This document shows, one piece after another, positions 42,396-51,351 of a DNA stretch of 64,000 nt (the stretch's first letter is position 1; every line of letters begins with the position of its first letter). Under the pieces are notes generated by a model. That model was not told the origin of the DNA. It made no database searches and was given only the letters and a program-made list of their open reading frames with translations. Location: positions 1 through 64,000 of IMG/VR virus record IMGVR_UViG_3300047095_001251. One strand, 5' to 3'. A program made the position numbers and the translations under genes. Source of the DNA: a virus.

Positions 42396-42611
42396 ATGAG
42401 TACTGAAAAAAATACTAATGTAGTTGATGAATTTGTTCTAAGTGCAGTTTTAGAAGGTGTTGCTAATGCACCGGTTGCTTTTATGGCGCAATTAGAAGAA
42501 GCTTTGCGTATGGATGTTGCTATTGCCAAAAGTGGAAGTGTAGATAAGTATTTACAAGAAATGATTTTAGCACAAATGGGAGAAGCTTCTGAAGAAGAAG
42601 TAGCGAAATAA
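42396..42611 (+). CDS. Unknown small acidic protein (71 aa)
   Basis: Start ATG 42396 (TTGGAG 9 bases upstream; TTG 42384 is less likely). It is acidic and helical (EFVLSAVLEGVANAPVAFMA), ending EEEVAK. It lies between helicase and portal genes. It could be a core or packaging accessory protein; no family is recognised. Confidence 0.55.
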   Translation: MSTEKNTNVVDEFVLSAVLEGVANAPVAFMAQLEEALRMDVAIAKSGSVDKYLQEMILAQMGEASEEEVAK

Positions 42612-42644
42612 TTTTTTTATTTTTTGTGTTAAGGAGTTTTTCTT

Positions 42645-42962
42645 TTGAGTTATCTTGAAGATTTACAACCATTAGTTGATCAAATAGAGATAGTTTTTAA
42701 AATAGAAGTAATTCCTAATTTAGATATTTTAATTAAAACGTTTGGAGAATCTACTTTAATTAATAAAAATTCTAAAGAAGAATTTTCTAAAATATGTAAA
42801 TCGTCGATTAAGAAAATATTAACAAATTTATCTAAAAAATATATAGAGAAATTAATTGATTTATATTTTAGTGATGATGGGTTAGCGTTATATATATTTA
42901 ATGTAGTTTTAAATTCTTCTAAAGAATACATTGTAGAAACTTCGAGAAATAGGAGAGTATAA
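42645..42962 (+). CDS. Unknown small protein before the portal gene (105 aa)
   Basis: Start TTG 42645 behind AAGGAG. The protein is helical (YLEDLQPLVDQIEIVFKIEV, IKKILTNLSKKYIEKLI). It ends two bases before the portal start codon. Possible head-assembly accessory; no family is recognised. Confidence 0.55.
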   Translation: MSYLEDLQPLVDQIEIVFKIEVIPNLDILIKTFGESTLINKNSKEEFSKICKSSIKKILTNLSKKYIEKLIDLYFSDDGLALYIFNVVLNSSKEYIVETSRNRRV

Positions 42963-42964
42963 TT

Positions 42965-45106
42965 ATGGCCGGATTTTTCGAAGATTTGTTTGGATCGAAG
43001 AAAGAAATGAGTAATGGAGTAGTTGATGATTTAATTTCAAGAATCGATTCTGCGGTTGACAATTTAAATATAAAAGCAGGAAACGATATTTTTTCAGAAG
43101 ATTCGTTAATTTCTAGATCTGTTTCTGATTTATTAATTAATAATGATCAATCTAATGATCCATTTGACAAATTTAAACCTACTGAAATAGATTCTCTTTT
43201 TAAAGACATCTCCATCCCAGCAGAACGAATTCAAAAATACCAAGTATATGATTCAATTTATACATCCGTGCCTATTATTAAACGGATTGTTACAGTTTAT
43301 ATGGATAATATATTCCAGAAAGACACTATTAATAATAAAATCTTTAATATTAAAGAAATAAAAGCTGATAATTTTTCTGGAGATAAAGAAGAATACCTTA
43401 GTTTTATTAAAAAATTTATAGAGTTTTTTAATTTAGAAGAAAAGTTAAAAAATATAGTATTCAAATCTATTAAATATGGTGATTCATATATCGAATTGGT
43501 AAATTTAGATAAGATCGAAGATAAGTTCCCAGTTGTAATGAAACCAAATTCCGCCGCTCAAGATAAAAACACATTATCAGAATACTCTAATAAAGTAGTA
43601 ACAGAAAGTGTAATTTTTGAAAGTTTAAAAAAGTCATTAGAGTTTAATAGTTATAAATTAGATTCTTTAGATTTTAATAAACTATCTGATCTATTATTCG
43701 AATTTAAAGATATTACTACTTTAAATGAGGTAGAAGACACTTTTATTTTCGAATCTTCATCAAATAATAATTCTAAAAGTAAGGATAATATGCATGGTAT
43801 TTTATTAAGATATCATAATCCACATAATATAATACCAGTAGTAACTGAATATAATTCAGTATTAGGATATGTAGAAATAAATGAAATAGAAAAGAAAAAT
43901 AATGAATCTTTTAATCCAACTTTAGGATTCTTAGATATAATTAAAAAAGTATCGTCAAATTCTTCAGGTACATTGGAACAAAATCAAGAAAAATTAATTA
44001 AAAACTTTGCAGTAGAAATAGCTAAGAAAATTATTCTTAAATATAATATATTCTATAGTAACGATAATAACTCTAATAATAGATTAAAATTAGAAAAAGA
44101 TTATAATCAAAAGATTAAAGATAATTTAGATAAAGAGATTTTCTATTCTTTAAAAAGAATGTTAGTCGAATCTAAATCTATTTCTCTTTTTCATAAGAAA
44201 TTATCTGTTAGATTTATTCCAGTTAATAATATGTTTAAGTTTTCAATTAATTCTGATCAAAATTTTCCATTTGGCGAGTCAATATTATCAAATTTAGTAT
44301 ACCCTGCTAAATTATATTTATTAACACAATTATCAAATGTTATTAATAAATTAAGTAGATCTTCAATTATAAGGAAATGGACAGTAGATTTGGGTTCAAG
44401 AGAAAATGATGCAGAATTTGTTAATAGATTAAAACAACAATTAAGATCTAATAAAATTACTGCTTCAGATTTAACTACTAATAAAGATACTACTAGAATT
44501 TTATCAGATTATAGAGATCTTTTAACATTTACTAAAAGAGGTCAACCATATGTTAATGTCGAGACATTACCATTAGGGGATTCTGGTTCAAATATTCGTG
44601 TCCAAGATTTAGAACAATTATTAAAGGAAATTATGAGTTTAAGTGGAATCCCAGGAACTTACTTGGGTATAGATATGAATGTTGAATTAAAAGATCAATT
44701 ATCTCATGTAAATATTTCCTTTGCAAATACAATTAGTTCTATTCAACACAATATATCAACTTCATTAAATGATCTAATGGATCGAGTAGCGAGCGAACTC
44801 GGATTTAAAGATAGAGTATCGAGTGTTGCGAAAATTCATTTAGTACCTCCTATAGCTTTAATTTTACAATTAATTGAATCTGCAATTACATCAGTTACTA
44901 ACATTAATAGATTATTTATTGATATCCCTGCGTTGAAAGATTTAGATCCATTATATTTATTAAAATCGTATGTACCTTATATCGATTGGGAAGAATATAT
45001 GGAGTACAGTGATAGTAGAAAAAGAGAATTAGATATTATTAAATTAAAGCAACAAGTAATCCAACAACAAACTGGTTCGCAGCAACAAAACGGACCTCCA
45101 TTTTAG
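42965..45106 (+). CDS. Portal protein (T4 gp20 type)
   Basis: A 713-residue protein. The region NIIPVVTEYNSVLGYVEI, then IIRKWTVDLGSRENDAEFVN, and LPLGDSGSNIRVQDLEQLL followed by LSGIPGTYLGIDMN is the typical portal core with the tunnel-lining part. The C-terminus is Gln-rich (QQQTGSQQQNG). The dodecameric portal nucleates the prohead and is the channel for packaging. It precedes core, protease and capsid genes, as in T4. The dispersed GC-rich element lies in frame at 43547 (N-S-A-A-Q-D-K). Confidence 0.9.
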   Translation: MAGFFEDLFGSKKEMSNGVVDDLISRIDSAVDNLNIKAGNDIFSEDSLISRSVSDLLINNDQSNDPFDKFKPTEIDSLFKDISIPAERIQKYQVYDSIYTSVPIIKRIVTVYMDNIFQKDTINNKIFNIKEIKADNFSGDKEEYLSFIKKFIEFFNLEEKLKNIVFKSIKYGDSYIELVNLDKIEDKFPVVMKPNSAAQDKNTLSEYSNKVVTESVIFESLKKSLEFNSYKLDSLDFNKLSDLLFEFKDITTLNEVEDTFIFESSSNNNSKSKDNMHGILLRYHNPHNIIPVVTEYNSVLGYVEINEIEKKNNESFNPTLGFLDIIKKVSSNSSGTLEQNQEKLIKNFAVEIAKKIILKYNIFYSNDNNSNNRLKLEKDYNQKIKDNLDKEIFYSLKRMLVESKSISLFHKKLSVRFIPVNNMFKFSINSDQNFPFGESILSNLVYPAKLYLLTQLSNVINKLSRSSIIRKWTVDLGSRENDAEFVNRLKQQLRSNKITASDLTTNKDTTRILSDYRDLLTFTKRGQPYVNVETLPLGDSGSNIRVQDLEQLLKEIMSLSGIPGTYLGIDMNVELKDQLSHVNISFANTISSIQHNISTSLNDLMDRVASELGFKDRVSSVAKIHLVPPIALILQLIESAITSVTNINRLFIDIPALKDLDPLYLLKSYVPYIDWEEYMEYSDSRKRELDIIKLKQQVIQQQTGSQQQNGPPF
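43547..43567 (+). repeat. Dispersed GC-rich element, intragenic copy
   Basis: AATTCCGCCGCTCAAGATAA, read as N-S-A-A-Q-D-K inside the portal gene. Confidence 0.65.
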
Positions 45107-45127
45107 TCCTATCTGATAGGAGAAAAA

Positions 45128-45478
45128 ATGCACATTCTTCACCTTTTAATGGAAGCATCTAATTCTTTGCAAGGTCTCCAACAACAAGAACCAGTTCAAC
45201 CGGATCAACCAGTTCAACAACCTGTAGTAGATCCCGCTGCACAACAATTGGCAGAACCTCCTGAAATGATAGAATTTAAAAAATATATCATTTTTGGTAA
45301 ATTAAAAGAATTAAAAGATTCATTAGAAAATGCTTCTATAGTTTATTCAAAAGATTATAAAGATGTCGTCTACTTTATTAATATATTAATTACTTTTTAT
45401 GATATTTTTGAATACGAACAATTAATTAATATTGTTAATGTATTAATAGATAAGATCGAAAAACTTAAAAAAAAATAA
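45128..45478 (+). CDS. Prohead core protein (gp67-like position and leader)
   Basis: A 116-residue protein. It begins MHILHLLMEASNSLQG; L-L-M-E followed by A-S fits a prohead-protease cleavage site, and the hydrophobic start parallels the leaders at 33001-39000. A Gln/Pro-rich stretch (QQQEPVQPDQPVQQP) follows, then helices ending in KIEKLKKK. Its place between portal and protease is that of gp67/gp68 in T4. Because this is a head-core gene, its leader supports reading the similar leaders as capsid-targeting signals. Confidence 0.6.
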   Translation: MHILHLLMEASNSLQGLQQQEPVQPDQPVQQPVVDPAAQQLAEPPEMIEFKKYIIFGKLKELKDSLENASIVYSKDYKDVVYFINILITFYDIFEYEQLINIVNVLIDKIEKLKKK

Positions 45479-45494
45479 CACGGAGCTTTTATTT

Positions 45495-46271
45495 ATGAGA
45501 GGAATTACTTTAGTAATGGAGGAAACTTTTTCAGTTACTCCAGGTAATTTGAAAATTTTACAAGAATCTATTTTAGAGAATGGGTCGGGTAAAGTAAAAT
45601 TTAAAGTTCCTCTACAAGATGCTGAAACTGTTAATGGAAATCGCAGATTTTATTCAAGAGAGACTTGTAATTCGATTGTAGAATCTCTTAAACCGATGGC
45701 TAAAAATAGATGTCTATTTCAAGAAATAGATCATCCTATGATATCTTCAAATGACCAAGATTCCATTAAGAAAAGAGCAGTAGTAGTAGAACTTAAAAAC
45801 TGCGGAAGTATGATTAGTGACATATATATGGATGGTAATAATGTCATGGGGATTATTGAAACTCTTTCTGGGTTTAGAGGCCCGGACTTAGCTGATTTAA
45901 TCTTAAAAGATAAAGCTAATATTGGATTTAGCTTACGTGCATTTTCTAGGGTTGAACCTCATCCTAGACTTGAAAATGTAATGGAAGTAAAAAATCCGAT
46001 TAAATCAATTACTTATGATACAGTCACGAACCCATCCCATAAAAATTCAAGAATGGTTCAATTTACTACAGAATCTGCACAATTTAGAGAATTATTGAAT
46101 TCTTCCGATGAAGATGAATTAAATATAATTCATGAGTGCGAGTCTATTTTATCTACCGATAATTTATATAACCCAAATACATCAAAACAGGTAATTGTCC
46201 AATACCTTAATGAATTAGTACGGGAAGCTTATGATGAGCTTCGTACAATTACATTCAAAGTTGGCAAATAA
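45495..46271 (+). CDS. Prohead maturation protease (T4 gp21 type)
   Basis: A 258-residue protein. H80 in FQEIDHP and S146 in NIGFSLRAF are the His and Ser of the herpesvirus-assemblin-like prohead protease fold, and NGNRRFYSRET is the usual N-terminal strand. The N-terminus LVMEETFS and LKILQESILE contain L-x-E type sites, which may allow self-processing. In T4 the enzyme cuts capsid, scaffold and internal proteins after L/I-x-E. ATG 45495 follows CGGAG. The capsid gene follows. Confidence 0.85.
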   Translation: MRGITLVMEETFSVTPGNLKILQESILENGSGKVKFKVPLQDAETVNGNRRFYSRETCNSIVESLKPMAKNRCLFQEIDHPMISSNDQDSIKKRAVVVELKNCGSMISDIYMDGNNVMGIIETLSGFRGPDLADLILKDKANIGFSLRAFSRVEPHPRLENVMEVKNPIKSITYDTVTNPSHKNSRMVQFTTESAQFRELLNSSDEDELNIIHECESILSTDNLYNPNTSKQVIVQYLNELVREAYDELRTITFKVGK

Positions 46272-46315
46272 TTCAAATTTCAAACAAATTAATAAAATAA
46301 TTAGGAGTTTCATTA

Positions 46316-48013
46316 ATGGGCGTTATTAGAGATTACACCGATACTGTTTTCGAAAATTATAATGTATTTTTAAAAGAACATGATGAGTTTTTCCGTTCTC
46401 CATCAAAAGCAATGGAGATGTTGGCTAGTAATGGTAGTTTCAATGCATTTGTTGGTCAATTAACCGATGGTATGGCTCCTCACTCAAAGTATGCTGTTGA
46501 ACAAGTACTAAAGCGTGAGCGTCAAATGTTATTAGAAGAGTCTGCTAGTGGCCAAATTGGTGCTACTTCTAGTGCTATTGGTTATGCAGTTTCCTATTTC
46601 CCAATCTTATCAGATATTTATAGTGATCCTGTAATTTCTCAAATTGCTACTACGTATCCCGTTTCTAAGTCAGTACTATCTATTCCCAAGATCAAACTAT
46701 GGTCTTCATTTACAGATCATGCTGGTAATAAACAAAGACAACAAATGCCACGCACTGAGCTATTAGCAAGACAACCAGCTCTTTATACTCGTGTATCTGG
46801 AGGGACTTCAGTTAATTTATTTTCAGGTGCTCAATTCTCTAAAGTGTTGGGTGATACTGGAAACGTATTTACTATTTCATCAACAGTTGTCAATCCTAAT
46901 ATTTCGAGAGTTAATAAGAGATTCTTAACGGTTGATCAATTTAATTATACTGACGTAGTAGGTGCTGCTGCTGGTAGTATTAAGGTTATTCTTCGTCCTG
47001 ATGCCAGAGGACAGATTAAAGGTGAAGCTAAGATTAAAATTGGTGCAACTGAGGCTACTTTGACGTTATTCGGTAGTATTAATTTTGATACTGGGGTATT
47101 TACATTTTCAATGAGTTCGTCAAATGCTGCAGTAGCAACATTTAATAGTTTTGATATGTCGGTAATCTTTAGTCCTAAGTCTGGGGATTATGGACGTACA
47201 AAAGTAAGTTTAGAAATGGAAGGCTGGGATATTGATATCGATAACAGAGAAGAATTCGAAATCGAATTATACACCGAGCAACTCCAAGATTACCAAGATA
47301 TCTATAACATAGATTTACTTCGTACTTTGAGTATGGGTATTAAAACCCAAATGTTATTAAATAAAGATCAAGATTTAGCATATTTCTTAGGTAAATATGA
47401 AGCAGATATGCGCTCAAATGGGGCCGCAGCATTCTGTGATTTAGAAGCTTTTAATAATGCATCCGGTAGTTTTACTCCTTCTAATATTACTGATATTTTC
47501 AAAGGGGTTGTACCTTTTATCACTGCATTAACTCGTCGTATTCATAAAAATTTCCGTGGTGCTCCTCAATATATTTTAGCTGGCGAAAGAACCGCTGCTA
47601 TTTTAGAGAGCTTACAATCTTGGGAAGCAGCAATGCCAGGGATGAATGCAGGTAGTTTCGGAGCAAATAATGAGAGTAATATTATCTCTTTCCGTAAGCA
47701 AACAATCCTTTGTTGCAACGCTCTACCAGAAGGTAAAATTTATCTAGTATATAAAGCTGCTGGTGATGATTTAGCCAGAACTGCTATTGCTGATATTGTT
47801 TACAAACCATTATTTATGGTTGATGAAATTACTAATTCAATGAAGCGGACTTTCGTAAAATCGCGTACAGCATTAGAAGTTACTGCTCCGGAAGCATTAG
47901 GTGTTATCTATGTAGATGGGTATAATAAATATTTAGCTAACACTGGCGATTATGGTACCAACCATGGATTTGGTTCGTTATCTGACCTAACCATCACAGA
48001 CATGACCCCATAA
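46316..48013 (+). CDS. Major capsid protein (T4 gp23 type)
   Basis: A 565-residue protein. It has an acidic, helical N-terminal propeptide ending near QMLLEESASGQ (residues 70-80), where LLEE|S fits the prohead-protease rule. Then the HK97-fold N-arm (YFPILSDIYSDPVISQIATT), a beta insertion, and the C-terminal P/A domain (NFRGAPQYILAGERTAAILE, YIVDGYN-like end). Codons are less AT-biased than in neighbours, as is common for a highly expressed gene. A strong terminator follows at 48024. Confidence 0.92.
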   Translation: MGVIRDYTDTVFENYNVFLKEHDEFFRSPSKAMEMLASNGSFNAFVGQLTDGMAPHSKYAVEQVLKRERQMLLEESASGQIGATSSAIGYAVSYFPILSDIYSDPVISQIATTYPVSKSVLSIPKIKLWSSFTDHAGNKQRQQMPRTELLARQPALYTRVSGGTSVNLFSGAQFSKVLGDTGNVFTISSTVVNPNISRVNKRFLTVDQFNYTDVVGAAAGSIKVILRPDARGQIKGEAKIKIGATEATLTLFGSINFDTGVFTFSMSSSNAAVATFNSFDMSVIFSPKSGDYGRTKVSLEMEGWDIDIDNREEFEIELYTEQLQDYQDIYNIDLLRTLSMGIKTQMLLNKDQDLAYFLGKYEADMRSNGAAAFCDLEAFNNASGSFTPSNITDIFKGVVPFITALTRRIHKNFRGAPQYILAGERTAAILESLQSWEAAMPGMNAGSFGANNESNIISFRKQTILCCNALPEGKIYLVYKAAGDDLARTAIADIVYKPLFMVDEITNSMKRTFVKSRTALEVTAPEALGVIYVDGYNKYLANTGDYGTNHGFGSLSDLTITDMTP

Positions 48014-48023
48014 TTTTAATATT

Positions 48024-48064
48024 TTCTCCCTAGTAGGAATATTATCCTACTAGGGAGAATTTTA
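48024..48064 (+). terminator. Strong intrinsic terminator after the capsid gene
   Basis: CTCCCTAGTAGGA and TCCTACTAGGGAG form a perfect 13-bp stem with a six-base loop, followed by AATTTTA. Confidence 0.85.
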
Positions 48065-48079
48065 ATGGAGAATATTTTT

Positions 48080-48271
48080 ATGATAAACGTAAAAGAAGTA
48101 GAAGAAGTAAAGAAAATAATTAGAGAAACAGTTCAAGTACCATCAGAAGTAAAATGTAATTGTGATTGTAAATGTAAATGTATTACAGAAACTCAAATTA
48201 AAAGTTTAATTAAATCTCTAGATGATAAATTAAACACGTTATACACTGAGATTCAAAAAATAACGAAATAA
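48080..48271 (+). CDS. Small Cys-rich protein (63 aa)
   Basis: Start ATG 48080 is taken because GGAG sits 9 bases before it; ATG 48065 is an alternative. Two amphipathic helices flank an alternating CNCDCKCKC stretch (residues 27-35), which could bind metal or form a disulfide/zinc hinge. It is encoded right behind the capsid terminator. No family is recognised. Confidence 0.55.
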   Translation: MINVKEVEEVKKIIRETVQVPSEVKCNCDCKCKCITETQIKSLIKSLDDKLNTLYTEIQKITK

Positions 48272-48308
48272 TTTTGTGTGAAAAATTTAATTTTTTTGTG
48301 AGGAAAGA

Positions 48309-49235
48309 ATGACGATTAATCCTGGAATGTTAAGTAAATTAAAAACATTTAATTCTTTAAGACAGAGACAAGTAGCCTTGCCTGTTGCCAAGATTAGGGC
48401 GAAGGTAAGTCCTTTGACCGTTAGAGATGATTTATCATTAAAGACTATGGTAGTATCTGTAGACAATTATGATAGAATTTTATGTAAATTATTATATGAT
48501 AATACTGAATTAATTGATATGAAATTACCAGACGGTAAAGATTATGAATTTAAATCCAAGCCCAGTTTTGATGAATTTTTAAATTTAATAAGTGATTTTG
48601 ACAAGCAGTCGTTATTATATGGATTATATTATTCGACGTATCACACATTTAATAAGCAGAAAATAGTATGTCCGTCATGTAAAAATGAATGGGAAGAAGA
48701 GATTAATTGTGATCATATAATCACAAAAGACACATTTAGAATTTGGAATGAACCTATTGAATTTAGTAAATACTTGTTATCAATTGATATAGAAGTCTCA
48801 AATAATCCGGCTATTAGTAAATTTAGATTTAATACAAAAGTTCCAACTATGAGAGATCATTTAAACATTTTAAAATTAATATCGTCTGATAAGATGAAGG
48901 ATAATTTTGATAAATTTCATAAAATTTTAAGTACATCTGAAGAATTAACATTAATTACTCAATCTATTGAGATTTTTACCAAAGTAACTCCTGCAGCTAC
49001 CGAAGAGAATCCGGAACCTGAGGAAACAGAAGTATCTGAAAAAATTGATGGAATTTTAGATGTATATAAAACAATTAATGAATATATCCCATTAAATATT
49101 ATCGAAGATATTAGTAAGCAATATAGTGATAAATTCAGTCATTTTTCTCCGAAATTCAAAAAAGAGATTAGATGTGACAAATGTAAAAATGATTTTGATT
49201 TTCCTGTTGATATTGAAGTTGCACTATTTCGTAGT
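48309..49235 (+). CDS. Exon 1 of a zinc-knuckle baseplate/assembly protein split by a group I intron
   Basis: 309 codons ending in R-S at 49235; the unspliced frame runs only seven codons into the intron. It has two C4 sites, CPSCKNEWEEEINC near 118-132 and CDKCKND near 293, in a protein otherwise helical. Spliced to exon 2 it gives 390 residues. A zinc-knuckle protein directly before the gp25-type wedge gene recalls T4-like hub assembly proteins (gp26-type), but this is from layout. ATG 48309 follows GAGGAAAG. Confidence 0.7.
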
Positions 49236-49524
49236 TTTTTAAAGATATAGAAAGCTCCTTATAGTAGAGATATTATAGGTTAACAAATTCCGTGAATTCA
49301 AAGAACGTCTAAGTTTAATTTTTAAAAATTAAATATGATAACATTGAGCTAAGTTTGAATTTATTCAAAAAAGTGCAACGACCATCTTAATAGAGTACAT
49401 TTAAGTAAATGGAAGCGCGGAACATCTCAACATAATAAAATAAAAAGATGAAGATATGGTCTAAACTATATTGAAAGATATAGAAATTTATATAATTTAA
49501 CGAATTATATATAATATTTTTTTG
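49236..49524 (+). ncRNA. ORF-less group I intron (289 nt)
   Basis: The core shows GTGCAACGACCATC and, 90 bases on, GATGAAGATATGGTCT; GACCA/TGGTC form P7, and CATCT/AGATG around the A-rich loop form P8. The long gap between the P7 and P8 5' strands could hold P7.1/P7.2 of subgroup IA. The guide AGAAAGCT at 49249-49256 pairs GCT with exon-1 AGT (U-G at the splice site) as P1 and AGAAA with exon-2 TTTCT as P10. The intron ends at G 49524. Both junctions then fall on complete codons and restore one frame. No homing endonuclease is inside. Confidence 0.82.
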
Positions 49525-49770
49525 TTTCTTGGATCAAATGAAATAGATGAACATGGAAGAAGTAGGAATCCTCAACGGGAAGCGTATGCATATTTTATAG
49601 AGACTTTATTATATTATAGTAGATTATTCGAAGGAAATATCCCTAATATCAATGAGATACTAGACCTTGAGTATTTTTTATATTATGATCTTATTGTTAA
49701 ACAAGTTCAATTAAAGAAGAAAGAGAACCAGAATAAGGAAGCTGCTCAACGGAAACAGAAGAGAAAGTAA
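49525..49770 (+). CDS. Exon 2 of the intron-split zinc-knuckle protein
   Basis: After splicing the protein continues F-L-G-S-N-E-I-D-E-H-G-R, 81 more residues to TAA 49768-49770. It contains an aromatic helix (EAYAYFIETLLYYSRLFEGN), then DLEYFLYYDLIVKQVQLKKK and a very basic Gln/Lys/Arg-rich tail. On its own it would need a TTG start without a good ribosome site, which supports its being an exon. The gp25-type gene starts two bases later. Confidence 0.7.
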   Translation, partial: FLGSNEIDEHGRSRNPQREAYAYFIETLLYYSRLFEGNIPNINEILDLEYFLYYDLIVKQVQLKKKENQNKEAAQRKQKRK

Positions 49771-49771
49771 A

Positions 49772-50305
49772 ATGTCTACATTAGTTGATTTAAATAATTT
49801 ACCAAAAATAATTTTGGATAAAATCCCATTATCAATTAGAGCGGCTAATAAAAAAGTAGAATTAGAAGAATTGCCATTAAGTATACAATATATGATTAAT
49901 GATTATATAATTGTAGAAAATGATGAAATTTATACTAATCCTGAATTTTATGATGTTCACCCAGAGATAACTCATTATAATGACTGTAAAATATTATCAA
50001 ATAGAAAAGAAATAGCGAAGTCTTATTTATTTAATTACTTTTCTACTAAGAAGGGTCATTACCCATTTGATCCTGAATTTGGTAATAATTTACATTTACA
50101 TTTACAGACAAAGGATACGTCTCTTAGGAAGACGTTAATTTCGAATGAATTGAGTGATATTATTAGATTAGTAAATAGTTCATTTAGTTTTAATATTTCT
50201 GTTATAGAATCTGGGATATATTCTACTGATATTGGTGGTGGGATCGAATATTTTTTAAATTTAAAAATAAAAATTGAAGATGAAGTTATTCAATTAAGTG
50301 TATAA
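49772..50305 (+). CDS. Baseplate wedge protein, gp25 type
   Basis: A 177-residue protein. NRKEIAKSYLFNYFSTKKGH, then YPFDPEFGNNLHLHL is the conserved block of gp25/GpW wedge proteins, which join the sheath initiator to the baseplate ring. The C-terminal LNLKIKIEDE closes the fold. It starts right after the intron-split gene and is followed by a terminator. Confidence 0.85.
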   Translation: MSTLVDLNNLPKIILDKIPLSIRAANKKVELEELPLSIQYMINDYIIVENDEIYTNPEFYDVHPEITHYNDCKILSNRKEIAKSYLFNYFSTKKGHYPFDPEFGNNLHLHLQTKDTSLRKTLISNELSDIIRLVNSSFSFNISVIESGIYSTDIGGGIEYFLNLKIKIEDEVIQLSV

Positions 50306-50340
50306 CCCCATCCCTTTCGGGATGGGATTAATTTTTTGTT
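50304..50340 (+). terminator. Intrinsic terminator after the gp25 gene
   Basis: CCCATCCC, TTTC, GGGATGGG followed by ATTAATTTTTT. Confidence 0.85.
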
Positions 50341-50351
50341 CATTGGGTGAT

Positions 50352-51263
50352 TTAGTCGATCTTCACCAACTCGTGAGTGATGGAGATGGTGGCCGAGTCA
50401 CCATTGTTCTTTTTGGAACGTGTGACTTCGACGATAACGGGGTAATCCACAGGGGATTCGATCCGTTTAGATTGCAAGAACTGTCCGTGCAATTCTTCAA
50501 GAAACGAGAGCGTGAGATACGCATACATCATACGATGGTTCACGCTGAATCCTGCGCTAACAACAGATTCGTTAGTACCGTCTTCGTCTTTTTGAACGAG
50601 GAACGGAATGATATGTGTAAGTGCTGTCAGCAGCATTTTAAGATCCCGGCAATGCTTATTGTTCTTATCCCCCACATAGACTTGTGGGATTTTACCGACA
50701 AATCCTGCTGACAAATTATCAACAGTGAAGATTGTTCGAGACGAGTTACCAGTTCTCGTTTTCCGGATCCCTGCTGAAAAGAATCCTTCTTCAAGAGTGG
50801 CTGAGAAGATCTTATGGTTACTATGTCCTCCACCATCTTCTTTATCTTCAAATCTGAAGGTATCCTTTACACTCGGTGAGAATGTTTTGGAAATTTTGTT
50901 TTGAAGCTGTTGATAAAATGAAATTTCGCCAGTATTGAGAGATACGTTACAAATCCCAATACAGTCACCAAGTGATGCGAATTGTAAGATTTGTTGCTCA
51001 TTCAGAACATTACTGCAATCAACATAGATCTCAGTCTCACTTTTATTGACAGTGAATTTGGATTTCAACTGAGGGAATGTTGACAACAATACCTCCAATT
51101 TACCGGAGATTTCATTCATATTCCCTCCGGTGAAAGAGATACCTGCCATCACTACACCCATTTTGACTGCCAATGGAAAGGTGAAAGTTCCTTTCCGGTG
51201 TGGGTCAATCAACAAAAGCTCGCCACTGGCACTCGTCAAGGGGAAAACACTCGCGTCCATCAT
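50352..51263 (-). CDS. Unknown early protein (303 aa)
   Basis: The only minus-strand gene within the head/tail region. Start ATG 51263 behind AAAAGGAGACG, with an early-type promoter at 51311-51335. The protein is a mix of beta strands (FTFPLAVKMGVVMAGISFTG) and helix, with a Gly/His turn (DKEDGGGHSNHK). Balanced base composition groups it with early genes at 413-3241 and 32608-39452. No family is recognised; a host-directed or replication-related role is possible. Confidence 0.6.
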   Translation of the reverse strand: MMDASVFPLTSASGELLLIDPHRKGTFTFPLAVKMGVVMAGISFTGGNMNEISGKLEVLLSTFPQLKSKFTVNKSETEIYVDCSNVLNEQQILQFASLGDCIGICNVSLNTGEISFYQQLQNKISKTFSPSVKDTFRFEDKEDGGGHSNHKIFSATLEEGFFSAGIRKTRTGNSSRTIFTVDNLSAGFVGKIPQVYVGDKNNKHCRDLKMLLTALTHIIPFLVQKDEDGTNESVVSAGFSVNHRMMYAYLTLSFLEELHGQFLQSKRIESPVDYPVIVEVTRSKKNNGDSATISITHELVKID

Positions 51264-51310
51264 AATTCGTCTCCTTTTAATTTGTATTATATTTGTAGTT
51301 TTTACTGCAC

Positions 51311-51335
51311 GTTATATAATATCTATATGAAAATA
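51311..51335 (-). promoter_or_regulatory. Early-type phage promoter (minus)
   Basis: On the minus strand: ATTTTCATATAGATATTATA, one change from the consensus, 50-70 bases before ATG 51263. Confidence 0.6.
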
Positions 51336-51351
51336 TTGGAAAAAAAAGTAA

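Noticed and set aside
49236-49524. Frameshift or pseudogene explanation for the break between 49250 and 49522
   Set aside because: The gap holds P7/P8 core elements and a guide sequence that pairs with both exon ends and restores frame, which a decayed gene would not show.
50298-50711. Plus-strand frame of 137 residues after the gp25 gene
   Set aside because: It runs through the intrinsic terminator and opposite the well-supported minus-strand gene 50352-51263.
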